Positions 53,567 to 61,908 of a stretch of 64,000 bases of DNA are shown here, piece by piece. The notes under the pieces are model-generated. The model was not told the origin of the DNA. It saw only the letters and a list, made by a program, of their open reading frames with translations, and ran no database searches. Every line of letters begins with the position of its first letter. Position 1 is the stretch's first letter. The DNA comes from CAMQVM01 sp044433365. GTDB taxonomy: Bacteria; Bacteroidota; Bacteroidia; Bacteroidales; Rikenellaceae. Location: contig JAWXTR010000003.1 of assembly GCA_044433365.1 (NCBI GenBank), forward strand, positions 3,263-67,262, in the 5' to 3' direction. A program made the translations under genes and the position numbers.

Positions 53567-54286
53567 TTATGCATTATTAATAAGGTCACTCATAGTATAA
53601 ACCCCCTTCTTTCCAGCCAAAAATTCAGCTGCGACAACTGCTCCGAGTGCAAAGCCTTGACGACTTTTTGCAAGGTGTTCGATACGGATAAGGTCGACCT
53701 CGCTCTCCCATGTTACAACATGAGTCCCAGGTACTACACTACGACGAATAGCTGCAACTTCAAGCTCCTCAGGCACGATTGTAGGCTCTGAAACCCAACG
53801 TTTTTTACGCTCAATACCATCCAATACACCCTCAGCAATTGTGATAGCTGTTCCGCTTGGAGCATCCTTTTTTTGAGTGTGGTGCACCTCTTCGATAGTG
53901 ACATCATACTGACTGTAAGGATTCATTAGCTTTGCTAATCTTCGATTTATATCAAAAAATAGGTTAACCCCGATGCTATAGTTTGAGGCGTAGAAAAATG
54001 CTCCGTTTTTGCTATTTGCAAGGGCTACAACCTCGTCGTAACGCTCTAACCATGCAGTAGTGCCACACACTACAGGCGTACCAAAGTCGATACATTTTAC
54101 AATATTGCCATAAGCTGCTGTTGGCATAGAAAATTCGATTGCAACATCTATATTCGCCATTTTTTCGCTACACAAATCATTAGCGTTGTCTACATCTACT
54201 ATAAGTGCTACATTATGACCACGAGAGATTGCTATTTTTTCAATCTCATGACCCATCTTTCCATAACCAATTATTGCTATATTCAT
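53567..54286 (-). CDS. dapB: 4-hydroxy-tetrahydrodipicolinate reductase
   Basis: Reduces 4-hydroxy-tetrahydrodipicolinate with NAD(P)H in lysine and diaminopimelate synthesis. 239 residues. Rossmann motif IIGYGKMGHEIEKIA at the start; CGTTAW in the middle; VEEVHHTQKKDAPSGTA is the substrate-binding signature with the catalytic His and Lys. It lies directly upstream of lepB; the 33-bp spacer holds an AT tract. Most likely co-transcribed. Confidence 0.95.
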   Translation of the reverse strand: MNIAIIGYGKMGHEIEKIAISRGHNVALIVDVDNANDLCSEKMANIDVAIEFSMPTAAYGNIVKCIDFGTPVVCGTTAWLERYDEVVALANSKNGAFFYASNYSIGVNLFFDINRRLAKLMNPYSQYDVTIEEVHHTQKKDAPSGTAITIAEGVLDGIERKKRWVSEPTIVPEELEVAAIRRSVVPGTHVVTWESEVDLIRIEHLAKSRQGFALGAVVAAEFLAGKKGVYTMSDLINNA

Positions 54287-54317
54287 TGTTTTTTAATTTT
54301 TTTAAAAGTAAAAATAT

Positions 54318-54325
54318 TATCTTTG
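54318..54325 (+). promoter_or_regulatory. Putative -7 element of truA
   Basis: TATCTTTG, about 90 bases before the truA ATG; a tandem duplication lies between. Confidence 0.4.
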
Positions 54326-54369
54326 CAAAAATAGATAAAATAATTTAGATTTTTGATATTTTTTTTAAT

Positions 54370-54435
54370 ACATACAACTTAAAGAGCCGATATTTTTTAA
54401 AAACATACAACTTAATGAGCCGATATTTTTTAGAA
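54370..54435 (+). repeat. 33-bp tandem duplication over the truA start codon
   Basis: Two units starting ACATACAACTTAA: unit 1 at 54370-54402, unit 2 at 54403-54435. Unit 2 contains the ATG of truA; unit 1 has AAG at that place. Both continue GAGCCGATATTTTTTA, which in unit 2 is codons 2-6. Confidence 0.9.
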
Positions 54436-55146
54436 TTATCTTACGATGGCACCTCCTATAACGGTTGGCAGATACAGCCAAATGCTCCCTCTATTCAGCA
54501 AACTATCGAAACGTCGCTATCAAAACTACTTGCTACCGAGAGTAAGATTGTGGGTTGTGGGCGCACCGATACAGGGGTAAATGCCTCATACTATATTGCC
54601 CAATTCGACACCGAAAGAATAGATAAGGTGGAGAAAGAGGGTTTTTTATACCACTTAAACTGCATTCTCCCTTCGGATATTGCAATTCACTCAATAAAAG
54701 AGGTTTCTGACGATATGCACGCTCGATTTAGTGCCACTGAGAGAGAGTATCAATACTATATTTCCACTCGAAAATCGCCATTTAATCGCCATGTTTATCA
54801 ATATTACATACCTTTAGATATTGAGAAGATGAACAAGGCGGCCAAGTTGCTTTTAACCTACGACGATTTCACCTCATTTGCCAAACTTCACTCCGACAAT
54901 AGCTCAAATATTTGCGATGTGATGGTGGCTCAGTGGACACAACAGGGCGACAAAATAACTTTTACAATCCGTGCAAATAGATTTTTAAGAAATATGGTTC
55001 GCTCTATTACTGGAACTCTTTTGGATGTAGGAAAAGGCAAAATTTCGGTTGACGATTTTGCCAAAATAATTGAGGCTAAAGATAATAGTAGAGCTGCATC
55101 TTCTGCGCCAGCTCGTGGGCTGTTTTTAACGGATGTTGTTTATTAA
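54415..55146 (+). CDS. truA: tRNA pseudouridine(38-40) synthase
   Basis: Makes pseudouridine at positions 38-40 of the anticodon arm. 243 residues. YDGTSYNGWQIQPNAPSIQ near the start; the catalytic Asp is in GCGRTDTGVNAS; RANRFLRNMVRSITGTL lies near the C-terminus. The ATG at 54415 lies in the second unit of a tandem duplication. The FAH-fold and thioesterase genes follow with spacings of 42 and 22 bp, so the three may be one unit. Confidence 0.95.
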   Translation: MSRYFLELSYDGTSYNGWQIQPNAPSIQQTIETSLSKLLATESKIVGCGRTDTGVNASYYIAQFDTERIDKVEKEGFLYHLNCILPSDIAIHSIKEVSDDMHARFSATEREYQYYISTRKSPFNRHVYQYYIPLDIEKMNKAAKLLLTYDDFTSFAKLHSDNSSNICDVMVAQWTQQGDKITFTIRANRFLRNMVRSITGTLLDVGKGKISVDDFAKIIEAKDNSRAASSAPARGLFLTDVVY

Positions 55147-55188
55147 TGCATAATTTATAATGCATAATTCATAATTAATTTTTTTTAG

Positions 55189-55809
55189 ATGAAAATAATT
55201 TGTATTGGACTAAACTATAAAAGTCATATTGAAGAGATGAGGCATCTCTCAATGCCTAGTGAACCAGTTTTTTTTATAAAACCTGATACCTCACTACTTC
55301 GAAACAACGATCCGTTTTTTATCCCAGATTTCACCTCAAATTTAAATTATGAGTGTGAGATTGCGGTGAAAATAAATAGAATCGTAAAAGCTATAGATGC
55401 AAAATTTGCACCTCGTTGCTACAACGAAATTGCGGTAGGTATCGATTTTACTGCTCGTGATTTGCAACAGAAATTAAAGGCTGCATCGCTTCCGTGGGAG
55501 GCTTCAAAGGCGTTTGATAAGTCGAATCCTCTTCCTAACGACTTTATTAAGCTCGATGAGCTTGAAACAGGAGTCGATAACCTCGATTTTCATCTTGATA
55601 TTAATGGCGTAACAGTGCAAAAGGGAAATAGCTCTGATATGCTATTTTCGATTGACGAATTAATTGCTTATGTCTCTAAATTTGTAACACTTAAAATTGG
55701 TGATGTGATAATGACAGGCACCCCTAAAGGTGTTGGTAAGGTTGAAATTGGCGACCACCTTGAAGCGTATCTTTGTGGGCGTAAAATGTTGGATTTCGAT
55801 ATAAAATAG
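55189..55809 (+). CDS. Fumarylacetoacetate hydrolase family protein
   Basis: A 206-residue FAH-fold protein. MKIICIGLNYKSHIEEM begins the domain; NYECEIAVKINR carries the metal-binding Glu pair; VGIDFTARDLQQKLK and MTGTPKGVGKVEIGDHLEA are conserved. Relatives are acylpyruvate hydrolases or oxaloacetate decarboxylases (YcgM/FAHD1), a plausible but unproven assignment. Confidence 0.88.
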   Translation: MKIICIGLNYKSHIEEMRHLSMPSEPVFFIKPDTSLLRNNDPFFIPDFTSNLNYECEIAVKINRIVKAIDAKFAPRCYNEIAVGIDFTARDLQQKLKAASLPWEASKAFDKSNPLPNDFIKLDELETGVDNLDFHLDINGVTVQKGNSSDMLFSIDELIAYVSKFVTLKIGDVIMTGTPKGVGKVEIGDHLEAYLCGRKMLDFDIK

Positions 55810-55831
55810 ATAATTTATAATTCCCCAAAAA

Positions 55832-56209
55832 ATGGAAAATTTAGTTGGAAAAAGCCACTCTATCTCTATGAAAGTAGAGGAGCAGCATACAGCAAGTTAT
55901 GTTGGCTCGGGCGATATGATGGTATTTGCAACGCCTATAATGATTGCACTAATGGAAAATGCAGCTATGTCGCTGTTATCTCTAGCTTTGTCGATTGAAG
56001 ATAGCTCGGTAGGAACAGCAGTAGATTGCAAACATACACGAGCAACAGCAGTTGGAGCAGTTGTAACAGCTACAGCAACCGTCGACAAAGTGGATGGAAG
56101 AGCAGTTGAGTTTACAATCGTTGCAACGGACGAAAAAGGTGAGATTGGCACTGCACGACATACACGCTTTGTGGTAAATCGTGAACGTTTTCTTGGTAAG
56201 CTAGGTTAA
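55832..56209 (+). CDS. Hotdog-fold thioesterase, fluoroacetyl-CoA thioesterase-like
   Basis: A 125-residue single hotdog domain. GSGDMMVFATPIMIALMENA matches the start of the FlK-like thioesterase family, and VDCKHTRATAVGAVVTATAT the following strands. Hydrolysis of a short acyl-CoA is the family role; the physiological substrate is not evident. Last gene of the truA set, convergent with pepD. Confidence 0.83.
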   Translation: MENLVGKSHSISMKVEEQHTASYVGSGDMMVFATPIMIALMENAAMSLLSLALSIEDSSVGTAVDCKHTRATAVGAVVTATATVDKVDGRAVEFTIVATDEKGEIGTARHTRFVVNRERFLGKLG

Positions 56210-56243
56210 TGGTTTGAAAAATTAAAAAACTTTATTTAGTCAA

Positions 56244-56350
56244 GAGGGTGACCCAAAAGCACCCATTTTACACAATCCAGACCAATACCTCCACTCATAA
56301 CGTTTGTGAGCAGAGGTGATGGTCTGGATTTTTGATTGTGGGTCACCTAC
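56244..56350. repeat. GGGTGA-type convergent-end repeat, copy 3
   Basis: GAGGGTGACCCAAAAGCACC to GTGGGTCACC. The inner hairpin is AATCCAGACCAATACCTC with GAGGTGATGGTCTGGATT, different from copies 1 and 2. Lies between the convergent thioesterase and pepD genes. Confidence 0.72.
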
Positions 56351-56373
56351 TTTGCCTTGTAATTCTAACCTCT

Positions 56374-56538
56374 AAGTAGGGTAAAATAATTATTGGTGTA
56401 TTTTTAATAGTGCTATTGGAGATGAGATTTTTTGCTATTGAATCGAAAATATAGTGGTTCTATATTGAGATTTAATAGTGAAAAATATCGCTCCAAGAGT
56501 GCTATTAAGAATATGGCAATAATTGTTTTACACTACTT
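56374..56538 (+). repeat. 163-bp TA-flanked hairpin element, copy 3, overlapping the pepD stop
   Basis: AAGTAGGGTAAAATAAT to CACTACTT, TA at each border. The TAA stop of pepD (minus strand, 56537-56539) is made by its right border. Confidence 0.9.
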
Positions 56539-57982
56539 AAAACTTCAAAACATCTACTAATAGATTCCAAAACTTCTCTACAGTAGCAATTTCAACCCTT
56601 TCGAAAGGCGAATGAACATCTCGCATAGTTGGACCAACCGAAACCATATCCAAACCCTCACATTTCTCAGAGAATAGTCCACACTCCAACCCTGCATGAA
56701 CAGCTTTTACTTTTATTGGCTTCCCAAATAGAGATTGATAGCTATTTTCAAAGATTTTTAACAGCTCGGAATTTGCGTTTGGACTCCATCCGGGATATCC
56801 ATCTGAGTGCTCCACCTCAGCTCCACAACCCTCTAAAATCTCTGATACAATTGCTGCTGTGTAGTCACGTTTGCTCTCCAAAGAGCTTCGTTGACTTGTA
56901 GTTACCACTATTTTTTGCCCCTCAATCTTGATAGAAGCCACATTTGTAGAAGTCTCTACAAATCCCTCAATATCTTGACTCATAGCCATTACGCCACAAG
57001 GCAGAGTAAACACTGCTGTAATAACGCCAAGGAAAGTCTCTCGCTCTACGACCTTTTCTACGTCGCCATTTTCAGCCACTTTATACTCTATCGACATATC
57101 TGGCTCAGTGCGGTGATACTCCTTTTTAATATCCTCAACTATTGAGCTAAAAAATTGTTGAAAATCTGATAAACTCTCTTTATTGATTGTGATACGTGCT
57201 ACTGCATTACGGGCAATTGCATTGCGTAAACCTCCTGCATTAACATCTATTAAGTTGATATTAAATAGATTGAAACCTGTGAATAAAATTCTACTTAGCA
57301 GCACAACACTACTTGCTCTACCCTTATTAATATCATCACCAGAGTGTCCTCCTTTAAGACCAGAAATGTTAATATCTATTATAGCACACTCCACAGGTGC
57401 ATCTTCAAATTTTAAATCAAAATAACCGATAGTATCACGCCCGCCAGCACATCCTACAAACAGTTCACCCTCATCTTCAGAGTCAAGATTTATAAGTTTT
57501 TTACCTGATAACATCGAAAAATCAAGCTCTTTAGCTCCCGTTAGCCCTGTCTCTTCATCTACAGTAAAAAGAGCCTCGATAGGGGGGTGTGCTATAGTTT
57601 TGTCGGTCAAAACAGCCATCGCAACTGCCATTCCTATGCCACAATCTGCACCGAGCGTTGTGCCACGAGCCTTAACCCAACCATCTTCTATAAAAATATC
57701 GAGAGCATCGTTTTCAAAGTCAATATTTACTCCCTCATTTTTTTCACACACCATATCTACATGGCTTTGCAAAATTATTGGCTCTTTCGCCTCATACCCA
57801 GCAGTTGCAGGGGCATAAATCACAATATTGCCGATAGTATCGCTCTTATATTCAAGCGAATTTTTGAGGGCAAATTCTTTTAAGTAGTTTAAAATTTTAC
57901 CCTCTTTTTTTGAAGGTCGTGGAGTTTGTGTAATCTCTTCAAAATAACCCCAAATATGGGATGGTGATAGTATTTCTAGCAT
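56537..57982 (-). CDS. pepD: Aminoacyl-histidine dipeptidase (M20)
   Basis: Zinc dipeptidase of the PepD group, cytoplasmic, 481 residues. Zinc-binding blocks: LQSHVDMVCEKN (His, Asp), GTTLGADCGIGMA (bridging Asp), DEETGLTGA (Glu pair) and NLDSEDEGELFVGCAGG. HAGLECGLFSEK near the C-terminus contributes the last ligand. The stop codon lies in the border of a hairpin element, so the original 3' end may have been altered. A -7 box TAACTTTG at 58011-58018 (minus strand) lies 29 bases upstream of the ATG. Confidence 0.94.
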   Translation of the reverse strand: MLEILSPSHIWGYFEEITQTPRPSKKEGKILNYLKEFALKNSLEYKSDTIGNIVIYAPATAGYEAKEPIILQSHVDMVCEKNEGVNIDFENDALDIFIEDGWVKARGTTLGADCGIGMAVAMAVLTDKTIAHPPIEALFTVDEETGLTGAKELDFSMLSGKKLINLDSEDEGELFVGCAGGRDTIGYFDLKFEDAPVECAIIDINISGLKGGHSGDDINKGRASSVVLLSRILFTGFNLFNINLIDVNAGGLRNAIARNAVARITINKESLSDFQQFFSSIVEDIKKEYHRTEPDMSIEYKVAENGDVEKVVERETFLGVITAVFTLPCGVMAMSQDIEGFVETSTNVASIKIEGQKIVVTTSQRSSLESKRDYTAAIVSEILEGCGAEVEHSDGYPGWSPNANSELLKIFENSYQSLFGKPIKVKAVHAGLECGLFSEKCEGLDMVSVGPTMRDVHSPFERVEIATVEKFWNLLVDVLKF

Positions 57983-58010
57983 AATAATATTATTTTTAAC
58001 AACATTACTG

Positions 58011-58018
58011 CAAAGTTA
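58011..58018 (-). promoter_or_regulatory. Putative -7 element of pepD
   Basis: TAACTTTG on the minus strand; no clear -33. Confidence 0.45.
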
Positions 58019-58047
58019 AAATAATTTTAATTATAATTACTAATGCG

Positions 58048-58193
58048 AATAAAGGTTTGAGATTTTTGAGCTATTTTTGCAATCAAAATTGTAAAAAAAT
58101 AACTTTTATTTATGCTTTTTTAGAAAAAGCACGCCCAAAGGGCTGGCAAAAATCGTTCGTTATCACGCACGGCTTCGCTCCGCTCGCAAAAAG
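58048..58193. repeat. AATAAAGG-type repeat, right end lost to an ISL3-related insertion
   Basis: AATAAAGGTTTGAGATTTTT to CGCTCGCAAAAAG; the sequence stops where GGCTCATTCTCAAAATCTGT begins at 58194. Confidence 0.78.
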
Positions 58194-58633
58194 GGCTCAT
58201 TCTCAAAATCTGTTGTCATTAATTAAAATTTATAGCTCAGCTGTAGAGACGTAGCCCTGCTACGTCTCTAACACAAATCGTTATGTTTTAAAAAAAGGGT
58301 TTAAAACAATTCGGAGTGTTGTTTTCAGACGTAGCAGGGCTACGTCTCTACCTGTGCGGTGTTATGTTTTAAAAAAGGGGGTTGAAAACAAATCGGGGTG
58401 TTGGCGACTCAGCGGTACAGACGTAGCAGAGCTACGTCTGTAACATAACAGCAGTAGGTTATTGTTTTTAGGCAAATTCGCTGGATTTTCTAACGCTAGA
58501 GCCGAAGCTCTTAACTCAAAAATCAAAGATTTTAGACACAGACTTAGAGGTGTTAAATCTTTAACGTTTTTCTTTTACCGAATTGAAAAATTGCTTGTTT
58601 AAAGGGGGTAACAACAGATTTTGAGAATGAGCC
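58194..58633 (+). mobile_element. 440-bp ISL3-related non-autonomous element
   Basis: Left end GGCTCATTCTCAAAATCTGT (58194) and right end ACAACAGATTTTGAGAATGA plus GCC (to 58633) are inverted repeats. Inside are several AGACG hairpins (58243-58440) and the transposase tail at 58477-58602. It sits inside an AATAAAGG-type repeat. Confidence 0.8.
58477..58602 (+). pseudogene. ISL3-family transposase, C-terminal remnant
   Basis: FAGFSNARAEALNSKIKD then FRHRLRGVKSLTFFFYRIEK and LLV before TAA. No start and no upstream homology in frame. Confidence 0.75.
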
Positions 58634-58700
58634 TATTTTTCTTTTACCGAATTGAAAAATTGCTTGTTTAAGGGGGGGCAACAGATTTTGAGAATGAGCC
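58634..58700 (+). repeat. Tandem duplication of the element right end
   Basis: TTTTTCTTTTACCGAATTGA through a second copy of CAACAGATTTTGAGAATGAG and CC, repeating about 67 bp of the preceding right end. Confidence 0.8.
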
Positions 58701-58721
58701 CAGTTTTGTAAATCTCCCTTT

Positions 58722-58768
58722 ATAAACGCAAAAAACCTACCCATATAGGGTAGGTTTTTTTGCGTTTA
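58722..58768 (-). terminator. Terminator of the ferredoxin gene
   Basis: AAACGCAAAAAACCTACCC pairs with GGGTAGGTTTTTTTGCGTTT. It lies 15 bases past the ferredoxin stop on the minus strand. Confidence 0.88.
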
Positions 58769-58782
58769 AATTTCAATTGAAA

Positions 58783-58953
58783 TTACTCAGCAGAGATTGC
58801 CTCAATAGGACAAACATCAGCACAAGTACCACACTCTGTACAAACAGAAGGGTCGATTGAATAAACATCACCTGCAGCAATTGCTTCAACAGGACATTCG
58901 TCAATACAAGTACCGCAAGCAGTACACATATCTGCATCAATTTTGTAAGCCAT
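58783..58953 (-). CDS. 2[4Fe-4S] ferredoxin
   Basis: A 56-residue electron carrier of the clostridial type. Two CxxCxxCxxxCP sets are visible, CTACGTCIDECP (~10-21) and CTECGTCADVCP (~39-50), which bind two [4Fe-4S] clusters. In anaerobic Bacteroidota it would serve pyruvate:ferredoxin oxidoreductase and related enzymes, an inference. It is monocistronic, with its own promoter and terminator. Confidence 0.96.
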   Translation of the reverse strand: MAYKIDADMCTACGTCIDECPVEAIAAGDVYSIDPSVCTECGTCADVCPIEAISAE

Positions 58954-58984
58954 AACTTTGTTTTATTTAAGTTAAAAAATTATG

Positions 58985-59015
58985 CAAATATACATTTTTT
59001 TTGTCTACGTGCAAA
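58985..59015 (-). promoter_or_regulatory. Promoter of the ferredoxin gene
   Basis: On the minus strand TTTG (59012-59015), 19 bases, TATATTTG (58985-58992): an exact consensus fit, 31 bases before the ATG. Confidence 0.85.
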
Positions 59016-59109
59016 CAAATTTTTTAAAAAAATAGATTATGGGAACTTATAAAATCTCTTTTATATATAAATACCCTTTTAGATTAGCTAAAACAGGCTT
59101 TTATAACCC

Positions 59110-60471
59110 CTACTTAACAAACTCCTTATAGAAGTAAGGAATAGTTTCGATGCCACGATAGAAGTTCTCTAGTGGGTAGTTTTCATTTGGTGAGTGGATG
59201 GCATCTGAGCCAAGACCAAAACCAATAAGTATAGATTTTATACCTAGAATTTTCTCAAAAGTTGAGATAATCGGGATGCTACCACCGCTATAAAAAGGTA
59301 GTGGGCGTTTGCCAAAGGTGGTCTCCATCGCTTTTTCAGCTGCTTTATATGCTGCAAGTGATGTTGAACAGCCGTAAGGCTCGCCACCATGTAAAAATTT
59401 TACCTCTACCGTTACGCTCTCTGGGGCAATAGCTCTAAAGTGCGCTTCGAATAGCTCGGCGATTTTTTCGTGGCTTTGGTTAGGAACTAGACGCATTGAG
59501 ATTTTTGCTTTTGCCTCACTAGCAATCACAGTTTTTGTGCCCTCAGCAGTATAGCCACCCCAAATACCGTTAACATCAAGTGCAGGACGGATACCAGTGC
59601 GCTCTAGGGTAGAGTAGCCCTCTTCACCACAAACTGCATTAAGTTTTAACGACTCTTTGTATGCCTCATTATCAAATGGAGTCTGGGCAATATCGCTACG
59701 CTCTTTGTCAGTCAATACCAAGACATCATCGTAGAATCCTTTGATAGTAACTGCACCTTTTTCGTCGGTTAGCGATGCTATCATCTTCGATAGAACATTG
59801 ATAGGATTTGGAACTGCACCTCCAAAAAGCCCTGAGTGTAAATCGTGCGATGCACCTTTAACAGTAACCTCCATATATGTCAAACCTCGAAGCCCTACGG
59901 TGATAGTAGGAGTGTCGAAAGCCACCATACTTGTATCAGAAACAAGTATTACATCTGCTTTTAACATATCTTTATTATCTTCACACCATTTAGTCATGCT
60001 AGGTGAGCCAATCTCCTCTTCGCCCTCAATCATAAACTTAACGTTGCAAGGAAGTTCGCCAGAAGCGACCATTGCCTCAAACGCTTTAATGTGCATAAAT
60101 CCTTGACCTTTATCGTCGTCGGCACCACGTGCAAAGATTTTACCATCACGTATCTCTGCCTTAAATGGATCGCTATTCCAAAGCTCTAGTGGAGCTACGG
60201 GCATAACATCGTAGTGAGCGTAAACTAAGACTGTAGGTAGCGCAGGGTCGATAATCTTTTCGCCATAAACCACAGGATTGCCTTCGGTTGGCATAGCAAG
60301 AGCTTTTGTTGCGCCAGCAGCTAAAATTTTGTCGGCAATAGCCTCTGCACACGCCACCATATCTGGTTTATGTGCCGACTCAGCACTAATAGATGGAATT
60401 GCAATGATTGAAAACAGCTCCTCTAAGAAGCGTTCCTTATTTTGAGATATATATTCTTGTGTTTTTTTCAT
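59110..60471 (-). CDS. M20 family dipeptidase
   Basis: Zinc dipeptidase, 453 residues from the ATG at 60471 (MKKTQEYISQNKERF); an ATG five codons upstream is also possible. Metal-site blocks: VLVYAHYDVMP (His, Asp), FARGADDDKGQG (bridging Asp), EGEEEIGSPS (Glu pair) and VSDTSM. The dimerisation domain occupies about 200-360. The last ligand His is in GSDAIHSPNE. No signal peptide. It follows gcvT by 28 bp on the same strand, so both may be read together though functionally unrelated. Confidence 0.93.
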   Translation of the reverse strand: MKKTQEYISQNKERFLEELFSIIAIPSISAESAHKPDMVACAEAIADKILAAGATKALAMPTEGNPVVYGEKIIDPALPTVLVYAHYDVMPVAPLELWNSDPFKAEIRDGKIFARGADDDKGQGFMHIKAFEAMVASGELPCNVKFMIEGEEEIGSPSMTKWCEDNKDMLKADVILVSDTSMVAFDTPTITVGLRGLTYMEVTVKGASHDLHSGLFGGAVPNPINVLSKMIASLTDEKGAVTIKGFYDDVLVLTDKERSDIAQTPFDNEAYKESLKLNAVCGEEGYSTLERTGIRPALDVNGIWGGYTAEGTKTVIASEAKAKISMRLVPNQSHEKIAELFEAHFRAIAPESVTVEVKFLHGGEPYGCSTSLAAYKAAEKAMETTFGKRPLPFYSGGSIPIISTFEKILGIKSILIGFGLGSDAIHSPNENYPLENFYRGIETIPYFYKEFVK

Positions 60472-60499
60472 AGATAAATTACGCATTATGAATTATGAA

Positions 60500-61609
60500 T
60501 TACGCATTAATTTTAAGTCCCTCAGGAAGTTTAGCAACATGCGCCTTAACCTGCTTGTTGCGAATAGAGATATAGATTTCGCTACCAGCTTTTGCAAATT
60601 CGCTCTTAACGTAACCCATACCAAAGCCAACTTTATATGATGGTGACATTGTACCCGATGTAACAACGCCAATTTCTGTACCCTCACTATCAACAATAGC
60701 ATAGCCATGGCGAGGAATAGCACGTACATCCATTACAAAGCCTACAAGCTTGCGAGTAGCTCCCTCAGCTTTAATTTTTGCCATCACCTCTCTATCGACA
60801 AAATCTTTACCCTCTACAAATTTTGTAATCCAGCCAAGACCAGCCTCAATAGGCGATGTTGTATCGTCAATATCATTGCCATATAGACAGAAACCCGACT
60901 CAAGACGTAGAGTGTCACGAGCACCAAGACCAATATTTTTCAAACCAAACTCTTCACCAGCTTTCCAAACAGCTTCCCAAAGTTTGTCGGCATCTTCGTT
61001 AGCAACGTAAATTTCGCAACCGCCCGAACCTGTATAACCAGTAATCGAAAGAATTGCACTTACTCCGCCAACCATTGTTTTGGTAAAGGTGTAGTAGGTG
61101 TTGTTTTCAACCTCTTCTGTGCAAAGTTTTTGAACAAGTTTCATAGCAAGTGGACCTTGAATAGCAATTTGAGCAATCTCGTCAGAAGCGTTATAAAGCT
61201 CTTTGCCAATCTCTAATCCAAATGGCTCAGCCATTTGGCAAAGGTGGTTCCAATCTTTTTCGATATTCGAAGCGTTAACCACAAGTAGGTAGGTCACTTT
61301 GTCAATACGATATACTAGTAGGTCGTCTACAATGCCACCTTTGCCATTTGGAAAGCAAGAGTATTGCACTTTACCGTCGAAAAGCTTTGAAACATCGTTT
61401 GTAGTCACTTTTTGAAGGAAAGGAAGAGCTTTTTCGCCTTTAACCCAAATTTCGCCCATGTGGCTAACATCAAAAATACCTACACCCTCACGTACTGTAG
61501 CGTGTTCGTCGTTGATACCTGAAAATTCGATAGGCATATTATACCCTGCAAATGAAGCCATCTTAGCACCTGCTTCGATGTGATACTTTGTAAATGGAGT
61601 TGTTTTCAT
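60500..61609 (-). CDS. gcvT: Glycine cleavage system T protein (aminomethyltransferase)
   Basis: Transfers the methylene unit from the lipoyl-bound aminomethyl group to tetrahydrofolate and releases ammonia. 369 residues. [16 protein letters not shown] at the start, [15 protein letters not shown] (with the catalytic Asp), [13 protein letters not shown] and [17 protein letters not shown] are conserved blocks. The gcvH and gcvP genes are not adjacent. A -7 box TATCTTTG on the minus strand (61704-61711) lies 94 bp upstream. Confidence 0.96.
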   Translation of the reverse strand: MKTTPFTKYHIEAGAKMASFAGYNMPIEFSGINDEHATVREGVGIFDVSHMGEIWVKGEKALPFLQKVTTNDVSKLFDGKVQYSCFPNGKGGIVDDLLVYRIDKVTYLLVVNASNIEKDWNHLCQMAEPFGLEIGKELYNASDEIAQIAIQGPLAMKLVQKLCTEEVENNTYYTFTKTMVGGVSAILSITGYTGSGGCEIYVANEDADKLWEAVWKAGEEFGLKNIGLGARDTLRLESGFCLYGNDIDDTTSPIEAGLGWITKFVEGKDFVDREVMAKIKAEGATRKLVGFVMDVRAIPRHGYAIVDSEGTEIGVVTSGTMSPSYKVGFGMGYVKSEFAKAGSEIYISIRNKQVKAHVAKLPEGLKINA

Positions 61610-61703
61610 ATTTATAAATGATTTAATTTCGAAAAATAGATTTTAGTAGTTCCCCTTAGAAGTTCCTTTTAAGCTCTTTTTAGACCACCCTGCAAATTTT
61701 CTA

Positions 61704-61711
61704 CAAAGATA
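61704..61711 (-). promoter_or_regulatory. Putative -7 element of gcvT
   Basis: TATCTTTG on the minus strand; -33 not clear. Confidence 0.4.
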
Positions 61712-61857
61712 TATTTTAAAATGTTATTTTTATAATAAAAAACAACAAATCTTTTATGCTTTGTCACAAAACTATGAAATTTGTTATTAAAACAACGAAA
61801 AGATAAGGATTATTAGTGTTGATTTTCATAAATATGTGTCAAATTGCTATTTGATGT

Positions 61858-61888
61858 TTTGTGTTTTAGGCTAAATCTATTACCTTTA
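61858..61888 (+). promoter_or_regulatory. Promoter of the second GH2 gene
   Basis: TTTG at 61858-61861, 19 bases, TACCTTTA at 61881-61888 (one mismatch), 20 bases before the ATG. Confidence 0.75.
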
Positions 61889-61908
61889 CTAGCAAAAATA
61901 TTGAAAAT

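Noticed and set aside
58057..58254. A 65-codon open frame
   Set aside because: It lies within an AATAAAGG repeat and crosses into the ISL3-related element; the same repeat elsewhere does not keep the frame open.
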